Made by a program: the position numbers and the translations under genes
Source of the DNA: Sialis fuliginosa
Lineage: Eukaryota; Arthropoda; Insecta; Megaloptera; Sialidae
Direction: 5' to 3'
Assembly (NCBI GenBank): GCA_961205875.1
Contig: OY540813.1
Location: 1,645,001-1,709,000 of the forward strand
DNA: 64,000 nt
Part shown: positions 56,025 through 64,000 of the stretch, one piece after another
Layout: each line of letters opens with the position of its first letter
How positions within the stretch are numbered: the first letter of the stretch is position 1
The notes under the pieces: model-generated
What the model saw: the letters and a program-made list of their open reading frames with translations, nothing else
Databases searched by the model: none
Told to the model about the DNA's origin: nothing

Positions 56025-59000
56025 GTGTTTGTCCCCTCTGAACCTGAACCCCACGATAGTGACAACCCAGAAGAAGAGCTTGAAGAGAACATGGTGTACA
56101 TACAAAACCCTAACACCCAAGTTCGGGTTTTGACTCTCAACGATGGTGAACACCAAGATTCAACTCTATACATTCTTGAGAAGAACTACGTACTGCAGTT
56201 TCGATTGGGGCCTAGCTTGCTAGGGAAACGTGTTACGATCTATTGTAACTACCCCAGTCCGGAGTTAGCTTACCAGAATGAAAGCGGTGAACCAAAGTTC
56301 ATGAGGAACCAGTACATGGCGTTGTCGTGGTTACGGGATGAAGATACGAAGAAAACCGACGATACCTCGTCGTATTGTGAGATCAACGTCAAAGTACCGG
56401 GGAGCTTTCATTTCTATTTTATCTATGAAAATGCGTAAGTAGAATCTTGGGGAATTCGTGAGATATATTTTAATTATGTTCTCTTTACAGTGAAAAGAAA
56501 GGGCCGCAAGGATCTGGCTTTTTCATCGTAAATCCTGAATTAAAAGTAGGTCCAGGTCTTGGAGAAAAACTTTCCCTCGATTGTCTACAGTGCCATACAG
56601 TTTTAGCTAAACAATTAGGTCCTTTGTCTACATGGGAATCCAAACTTAGGGTATCTCTAGAATCTGGTTATAACATGATACATTTTACGCCAATACAGGT
56701 AAAAATCATGCCAACATTTCTTCGCATTGTTTTTAAACTTTCTTCCATTTTTAGGCACTCGGAGCTTCAAATTCCGCATATAGTTTGAGCCATCAACTTA
56801 AATTGAACCCAATTTTCAACGAAGGGAGCCAAGAGGTCACGTATAATGATGTTACTAATATTATTTCAAAGTTACGTACTGAATGGAAGGTACTGTCCAT
56901 TTGTGATATTGTTTTAAACCACACTGCCAATGAAACAGAATGGTTGACCGAGCACCCGGAGGCGACTTACAACTGCTACAACTCGCCACACCTGCGTCCT
57001 GCGTGTCTGTTAGATGCAGCCATACACCGGCTGACGCTGGACACGCAGCAGGGTGTCTTAGAGATGAAGGGAGTCCCGCGCCAGGTCACAACTGAAGAAC
57101 ATTTAAATGTAAGTGCTATGTTGATATATATACCTATATAAAAAAATAAACACATTTTTTAGAGGGGTCTCTTAAAATCTGGAGGGGAAGGGGGTAATTA
57201 CTGAAATACTTGAAAAAGTACTTTTTGATACTTGAAGTATGTACATTTAAAAATAGTAGAAAGGACTTGATACTTCAAATACTTTCACTGAGTACTTGGT
57301 ACTTGTACTTCAAGTATTTTTTCTTAATACTTGATTTTAATAAGTAAAGTACTTGAAGTATATTTAAAAACAGTAAAAAGTACTTAATACTTCAAATTCC
57401 TTTTGAATGAAATACTAGTAAGTAGTACTAGAAGTACTTAATTTTTAGCTTAAAGTATTTTTTTATAAAACTTGATTTTAATAAGTAAAGTACTTGAAGT
57501 ATATTTAAAAACAGTAAAAAGTACTTGATACTTGAAGCACTTTTTAACAAGTAGTACTAGAAGTACTTAATTTTTAGCTTAAAGTATTTTTTTTTAAATA
57601 TGATTTTAATAAGTAAAGTACTTGAAGTATATTTAAAAACAGTAAAAAGTACTTGATACTTGAAGCACTTTTTGACTACAAGTAGTACTGGAAGTACTTA
57701 ATTTTTAGCTGAAAGTATTTTTTCATAAAACTTGTTTTTAATAAGTAAAGTACTTGAAGTATATTTAAAAACAGTAAAAAGTACTTGATACTTGAAGCAC
57801 TTTTTGACTACAAGTAGTACTAGAAGTACTTAATTTTTAGCTAAAAGTGTTTGAAGTATCAATTTTGAATAAAATACTAAGAAGTGGTACTAAAAGTACT
57901 TCATTTTTAGCTAAAAGTACTTTTTCATAATACTTGATTTTAATCAATAAAGTACTTACTTCAAATGCATTTTAAAATAGTAAAAAGTACTTGTACTTGT
58001 ACTTCATGTCCTTGATTTTAATTAGAAGTACTTGAAGTACTTGACATTTAGTTTAAAGTACTTGATACTTCAGTTACTTTTTAAATGTAAAACTTAAAGT
58101 ACTTAACATTTAAAAGTAGCATAAAGTACTTATAATGTACATTTTCATAATTACTTGATACTTCAAGTACTTTCATTGAGTACTTACGACAGTTCTGCTC
58201 AAAATGTAACACATAATCTGAATATTTTATTAATTTATTTGTATTTATATTTCTTAGGCGATAAGACATTTGATCCATACAGAATATCTACCGAAAATCA
58301 ACATTTCTGAACTGTACTTGTGCGATATTGGAAGTATAGTAACTGAGTTTATGACCCTCGCAAGAAACCGTGTACCTCCTGTTGCGAGTAACGCAGAAAG
58401 TTCCGAAGCGTTGAAGCTTATTCCTGATCCCCAGTACCGTCGTTTGAAAACTTCTGTAGATATGGAGTCGGCTCTACGAATATACAACATTTACAGGTAA
58501 GTAAATTACGTCCTAATAATTACCTTATGATTGATTTTTAATATTTTTACAGATCTGACTGTTTTGATGAAGAAACACGCTTGAGAAAATGTTCTGAAGA
58601 GTTTAAAAAGAAACTTGAACAGTTGAATCACGCTAAATATGAAGAGGTTAAGAATCATTTGAATGCCGCAGTTGAAAACTGTATAGCCGGTATGCGGTAT
58701 CACAGGGTTCAAGAAGATGGGCCTAGAGTGAAAGATGTGTCTGCTAAAAATCCACTTGTTCCAAGGTAAGATTTAAAACGATAAAATTAGCGGGAAAATT
58801 TCAAATTGTCACATCTTTGCTAAAAATAGTCGTGGAAAGATCATTCAAAAAACATTTTGAAGATTGTAATCTCTACTTTTTATTCCTTTTTGAAGTTGTA
58901 CTTCTTTGGGCGCATTGAGGGTGAAATTTTAGTATGTAATGAAATGTGTGGATGATGTTAGGTTAGGTTAGGTGTGTATATTTATACTGGCTAATTTCAC

Positions 59001-62000
59001 TCATGTAGAATATACAGATTTCTGTTATGATAGTCGGTAAAACAGGTTTTTAATTTCTTGTTCCTTTAATAATTGTTTGGATGAGTATATAATATATATT
59101 AAACATAGTTTGTTTAATATATGATTAAAATTGTGGTAGTTATTTATTTAAATAATAAAAATGCAGCTACAAAATAAAAATCAATTATTCATCACTATGT
59201 CCAATAATGTATTGTATTTTTTCAAGAATATTGGTTTCTATCCGGGTAACCTAGTATCCAAACATCTGGTTCATGTAATACATTTTTCTAGTCTTGTTGC
59301 ATTGTTCCCCTATCTCCCTTTTTGCACCGCTCCCTGTATTTGGCCCACACTTGGCGACAATTTTCTAGCCAATAGGAATTCTTGTGTCCCCACTATATAT
59401 AGTATAGAAATAACAAAATTCGTCACAAAAATAGATCAAAACGATCTCTAGTGCCGATATCTAAAAATGGTTTGTACATTAGCTAATTACCAAATCTGGT
59501 GCTAATGTTGCCATCTATAGGGATGCCAAAAAAAGTTATAAAATGCAGGATGGGTTATATTAGTATGTTTAATATATGCTAGAAGTCACTATCAGTTGTT
59601 TTTCAATCATACCTTCTTTATTGAGCTCTCATTCGATTAAAAAAAATCGTAGAAGGGTCGACTTGGTTGCATCTTAAAGCTTTTTGATTTTTTGTTCTAC
59701 AATTTTATTTCGCAGAGTTTTTTGAATTCAAATCAAATGTTCTGTATTAATTTTTGTTTAGATATTTCACATATACTGCATGGACAACACTTTGTGAGTT
59801 TGAAGAACTGATGTACGGCTCCGAAGGTAAATATATGATGGCTCATAACGGTTGGGTCATGGACGCAGATCCTCTGAAGAACTTTGCTGCGACTGATTCT
59901 AATGTTTATCTACGCCGTGAACTTATCGCTTGGGGAGATAGCGTCAAGCTGAGGTATGTAAACATTACATTTCTCATGTACGAGATTTTTTTGACCATTT
60001 AAATTAGGTTTGGAGAAAAACCAGAAGACTGTCCGTTCTTATGGAACCACATGAAAACCTACGTTGAACAAACAGCTAGAATTTTCGACGGAATCCGTCT
60101 GGATAACTGCCACTCAACTCCGATTCCCGTAGCTGAATATTTACTAGACGCTGCACGACTGGTTCGTCCAGATTTGTACGTCGTCGCTGAACTGTTCACT
60201 AACTCTGACCAAAAAGACAACATATTCGTTAACCGTTTAGGAATCACGTCACTTATCAGAGGTAAATGGTCGTTGTCGAATATCCCTTCGAAGTAAAACC
60301 AAAACTATTATTTCAGAGGCGATGTCTGCGTGGGATTCACACGAAGAAGGTCGACTAGTCTACCGATATGGAGGAGTTCCCGTTGGAGCTTTCCGCCAAC
60401 CAAGGATAAGGCCCCTCGTTCCGAGTATAGCCCACGCCCTGTTTCTAGATCTCACCCACGATAACCCGAGTCCGATAAATAAACGGAGTGTTTTCGACTT
60501 GTTACCCAGCACGGCACTCGTCAACATGGCTTGTTGTGCTAGTGGCTCAAACAGAGGCTATGATGAATTAGTTCCGCATCATGTAAGTGTTAAATAAAGA
60601 AAAATACGAAAAGTATTGATCGTTTTTTTTTTTTTTTGTTAGATCCACGTAGTCGATGAAGATCGCCAGTATACTGAATGGGCAGATGTAGAAAGCCTAA
60701 CGGTTGGAAATCCACGTTACGTCGCATATAATTCAGGAATTATAGCAGCAAAGAAAGCACTGAATGATTTGCATTATCGTTTAGGAAGAGATGGGTTTAA
60801 TCAGGTATGTACGATAATTTGTCTGTTGTTATTTGTTCTTTGAGTTATTTGTTCCTTTAGGTTATAATTCCAGAAATCATATCAGTTATTTGTTCCTTGA
60901 GTTATTATGTGTTCTGGAAATAATACAGGTCATCAGTTCCATAAATAATATCAGTTATTTGTTCTTTAAGTTATTTGTTCCTTTAGGTTATAATTCCATA
61001 AATCATATCAGTTATTTGTTCCTTGAGTTATTATGTGTTCTGGAAATAATACAGGTCATCAGTTCCATAAATAATTTCAGTTATTTTTTCTTTGAGTTAT
61101 TTGTTCCTTTAGGTTATAATTCCATAAATTATATCAGTTATTTGTTCCTTGAGTTATTATGTGTTCTGGAAATAATACAGGTCATCAGTTCCATAAATAA
61201 TTTCAGTTATTTGTTCTTTGAGTTATTTGTTCCTTTAGGTTATAATTCCAGAAATCATATCAGTTATTTGTTCCTTGAGTTATTATGTGTTCTGGAAATA
61301 ATACAGGTCATCAGTTCCATAAATAATATCAGTTATTTGTTCTTTGAGTTATTTGTTCCTTTAAGTTATAATTCCATAAATCATATCAGTTATTTGTTCC
61401 TTGAGTTATTATGTGTTCTGGAAATAATACAGGTTATCAGTTCCATAAATAATATCAGTTATTTGTTCTTTTAGGTTATTATTTCCATAAAAAAATTAGT
61501 TCCTTAAAATAATTTATTTGTTCCTTATTAGTTAATTCATGATTTCTGCAGGTATTTGTCGACCAAATGGATACAGATGTGGTGGCAGTGACTCGTCATT
61601 CACCAGACACTCACCAGTCGGTGATTTTGGTCGCTTTCACAGCGTTTGGTCACCCGCCTGAAAATGCTGGATTTGATCAACGTCAAATACGGCCTCTGAG
61701 AGTCGAAGGGGTTGTCGATGAAGTTATTTTAGAGGCTTCTTTGCTTCACGTCAACACCAAGTATGTTTTTTTAATAAATTTATTTCCGTTTCGAAGTTAC
61801 AACGAATTTATTACAGATCTGGGGGCCAACGATTTGCCAAATGGAAGAACTACGTGAAAGACCCCAGCTATATTAACGGTCTCAACGAGTACGAGTTAGA
61901 AATAAATGAACATTTACAACTACCGCAGTCATCCGTTTTTGAACGGGTAGAATCTGCAGATAAAAACATAACCCAACTTAAATTCAAGAACTTTAAACCC

Positions 62001-62467
62001 GGAAGTATCGTAGCTATTCGGTTAGTTATTTAAAAAACAAATCAACGGAACTGAATCAACTAATGTTAATGACTTCTTATAGAGTTTCATTACAAAGTAA
62101 CGTACGCCCTGCTATCGCAAAGTTGCGCCAACTGATTTCAAACTTCAACGATTCGAGCGAATTCAAAGAACTGAACAAAATCATCTCGGGCTTGGATTTG
62201 GCTGACTTGAACCGTGCTTTGTACAGATGTGACCAGGAGGAGAAAGACGAAGGGAAAGGATTCGGTGCGTATGATATCCCAGGAAGTGGCCCGATGGTCT
62301 ACTGCGGTCTACAAGGTATGTGCTCTTCAATTATTTAGTTTTTATATATTTGCAATGTGTTTTGTGTTCTTCTTTAGGTATTATGTCACTTTTGTCGCAT
62401 ATCAGGCCGAACAACGATCTTGGACACCCATTGTGCAATAATTTACGTGCAGGAAATTGGTTAATAG
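56025..62467 (+). CDS. AGL: Glycogen debranching enzyme (amylo-alpha-1,6-glucosidase, 4-alpha-glucanotransferase), 3' part outside window
   Basis: Removes glycogen branches in two steps. Exons: 56025-56434, 56491-56698, 56755-57108, 58258-58496, 58553-58765, 59762-59953, 60008-60261, 60317-60582, 60643-60804, 61552-61760, 61817-62020, 62083-62315 and 62378-62467. All phases close and give about 1010 codons of a protein usually near 1530 aa. A start at 56091 ([10 protein letters not shown]) is possible if the upstream exon is not used. Recognisable blocks: [31 protein letters not shown], then the GH13-type transferase core with the nucleophile aspartate in [11 protein letters not shown], the acid/base glutamate in VVAELF and the third aspartate in THDNPSP. 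Next come [20 protein letters not shown] and [19 protein letters not shown]. The C-terminal glucosidase domain (GH133) lies beyond the right edge. Three introns hold large tandem arrays. Confidence 0.95.
57205..58190. repeat. AAGTACTTGAAGTA-rich repeat, AGL intron
   Basis: About 1 kb built from AGTACTTGA, ATACTTGAAGTA and TAGAAGTACTT words, with a higher-order unit of about 130 bp (ATTTTAATAAGTAAAGTACT, TATATTTAAAAACAGTAAAA, GATACTTGAAGCACTTTTT) repeated at least four times. AAGTACTT is its own reverse complement, so both strands read alike. Confidence 0.9.
58766..59761. other. AGL intron, no extra exon seen
   Basis: It contains a fragment (58790-58910) resembling 21430-21560, and a short open frame at 59161-59451 without recognisable content. 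Confidence 0.5.
60815..61480. repeat. Minisatellite with 126 bp unit, AGL intron
   Basis: Five full units plus partial ends carry TTGTTCCTTTAGGTTATAAT, TTCCTTGAGTTATTATGTGT and GGAAATAATACAGGTCATCA. The period is a multiple of three, so an open frame of 213 codons with a 42-residue repeat runs through it by chance. It lies between the donor at 60805 and the acceptor at 61551. Confidence 0.95.
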
Positions 62468-62550
62468 GTACGTTAATTATTGTTTTTACTAATCCTGATT
62501 TTACCTTTTATAGATTTTTTTATTTTAATACCCTTTAAGAAAATCAACAA

Positions 62551-63965
62551 AAAAGTATTGTGTTTGACGACATAGAACTCTGTAACTATAAATCATACAA
62601 ACTTCGGAATAGTCTTAAACTGTACGTTATATAGTCTAGTTTAACGTGTTAAAATTTCAAATCATTCTGATAAACCGTTTAGTAGTTATAGTCCTTTACG
62701 TAAAGTACGTAGAAAAATAACGTCTTGTGTTTAGCGACATAGAACTCTGTAACTATAAATCATACAAACTTCGGAATAGTCTTAAACTATACGTTATATA
62801 GTCTAGTTTAACGTGTTAAAATTTCAAATCATTCTGATAAACCGTTTAGTAGTTATAGTCCTTTACGTAAAGTACGTAGAAAAATAACGTCTTGTGTTTA
62901 GCGACATAGAACTCTGTAACTATAAATCATACAAACTTCGGAATAGTCTTAAACTGTACGTTATATAGTCTAGTTTAACGTGTTAAAATTTAAATCATTC
63001 TGATAAACCGTTTAGTAGTTATAGTCCTTTACGTAAAGTACGTAGAAAAATACCGTCTTGTGTTTAGCGACATAGAACTCTGTAACTATAAATCATACAA
63101 ACTTCGGAATAGTCTTAAACTGTACGTTATATAGTCTAGTTTAACGTGTTAAAATTTCAAATCATTCTGATAAGCCGTTTAGTAGTTATAGTCCTTTACT
63201 TAAAGTACGTAGAAAAATAACGTCTTGTGTTTAGCGACATAGAACTCTGTAACTATAAATCATACAAACTTCGGAATAGTCTTAAACTGTACGTTATATA
63301 GTCTAGTTTAACGTGTTAAAATTTCAAATCATTCTGATAAACCGTTTAGTAGTTATAGTCCTTTACGTAAAGTACGTAGAAAAATAACGTCTTGTGTTTA
63401 GCGACATAGAACTCTGTAACTATAAATCATACAAACTTCGGAATAGTCTTAAACTGTACGTTATATAGTCTAGTTTAACGTGTTAAAATTTCACATCATT
63501 CTGATAAACCGTTTAGTAGTTATAGTCCTTTACGTAAAGTACGTAGAAAAATAACGTCTTGTGTTTAGCGACATAGAACTCTGTAACTATAAATCATACA
63601 AACTTCGGAATAGTCTTAAACTGTACGTTATATAGTCTAGTTTAACGTGTTAAAATTTCAAATCATTCTGATAAACCGTTTAGTAGTTATAGTCCTTTAC
63701 GTAAAGTATGTAGAAAAATAACGTCTTGTGTTTAGCGACATAGAACTCTGTAACTATAAATCATACAAACTTCGGAATAGTCTTAAACTGTACGTTATAT
63801 AGTCTAGTTTAACGTGTTAAAATTTCAAATCATTCTGATAAACCATTTAGTAGTTATAGTCCTTTACGTAAAGTACGTAGAAAAATAACGTCTTGTGTTT
63901 AGCGACTCTGGAACTATAAATCACACAAACTTCAGATTGATTTTAAATATAGTCTAATTTAACGT
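62551..63965. repeat. Satellite of 167 bp unit, about 8.5 copies, AGL intron
   Basis: Units start near CGTCTTGTGTTTAGCGACAT at 62721, 62888, 63054, 63221, 63388, 63555, 63722 and 63889, with a first partial unit from about 62551. Each contains ACTATAAATCATACAAACTT, CGTTATATAGTCTAGTTTAA and GTCCTTTACGTAAAGTACGT. Copies are nearly identical except at the ends. The array continues to, or just short of, the window edge. Confidence 0.95.
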
Positions 63966-64000
63966 GTTAAAATTTCAAATTGTTCCGATGAATTATTTAA

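Noticed and set aside
59161..59451. 96-codon open frame in an AGL intron
   Set aside because: No motif, and neighbouring AGL exons splice cleanly across it.
60833..61474. 213-codon open frame as a real membrane protein
   Set aside because: It lies wholly within an AGL intron and is the translation of a 126 bp minisatellite whose period is a multiple of three.
1..64000. tRNA or rRNA genes
   Set aside because: I looked for GGTTCGA-type T-loops with matching stems and for rRNA core sequence and found nothing convincing by eye. A tRNAscan-SE or Infernal run would settle it.

Overview
This is a window of an AT-rich, repeat-rich eukaryotic nuclear genome, almost certainly an insect. Genes are split by GT-AG introns, several of them short. 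Two secreted-protein genes have TATA boxes with an arthropod-like initiator about 32 bp downstream. There is a mariner transposase relic, and the conserved genes look insect-like. I cannot name the order with confidence.

Layout: 1-6 kb holds a six- or seven-exon gene for a small secreted Gln/His-rich protein. About 6-36.7 kb has no recognisable cellular gene. It is filled with a mariner relic, many MITE-like and foldback elements, several tandem arrays and a 4.2 kb satellite of 23 monomers of about 184 bp. At 37-38 kb lies an intronless minus-strand gene for a secreted Tyr/His/Gly-rich protein, probably extracellular or cuticular. From 40 kb on is a dense block of conserved genes: histidyl-tRNA synthetase (HARS, minus), CCR4-NOT deadenylase CNOT7/Pop2 (plus, head-to-head with HARS), an LAPTM4-like lysosomal membrane protein (minus), the kinase LKB1/STK11 (minus), and the N-terminal two thirds of glycogen debranching enzyme AGL (plus, running off the right edge). 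I derived exon junctions by hand; reading phases close across every junction of these five genes.

The most interesting locus is HARS. Besides the usual exons, it has a second possible first exon encoding a mitochondrial targeting-like peptide, which joins in frame to the shared core. Intron 1 also contains a 288 bp phase-0/phase-0 exon encoding a GST-C-like domain of the eEF1B/EEF1E1 type. That exon would either be inserted inside the WHEP domain or, by reading into a stop and an AATAAA just downstream, end a short WHEP-GST protein. I know of no HARS described with such a domain.

Other items of note are a 24 bp in-frame microexon in the Gln-rich gene; an upstream AGL exon adding a hydrophobic N-terminus; a 167 bp satellite in an AGL intron whose relatives sit in a CNOT7 intron and near LAPTM4; and a transposon arm fused to a lone copy of the 184 bp satellite monomer. 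The genes share no single pathway, though LKB1 (upstream of AMPK) and AGL (glycogen breakdown) are divergent neighbours both tied to energy metabolism, which may be chance.
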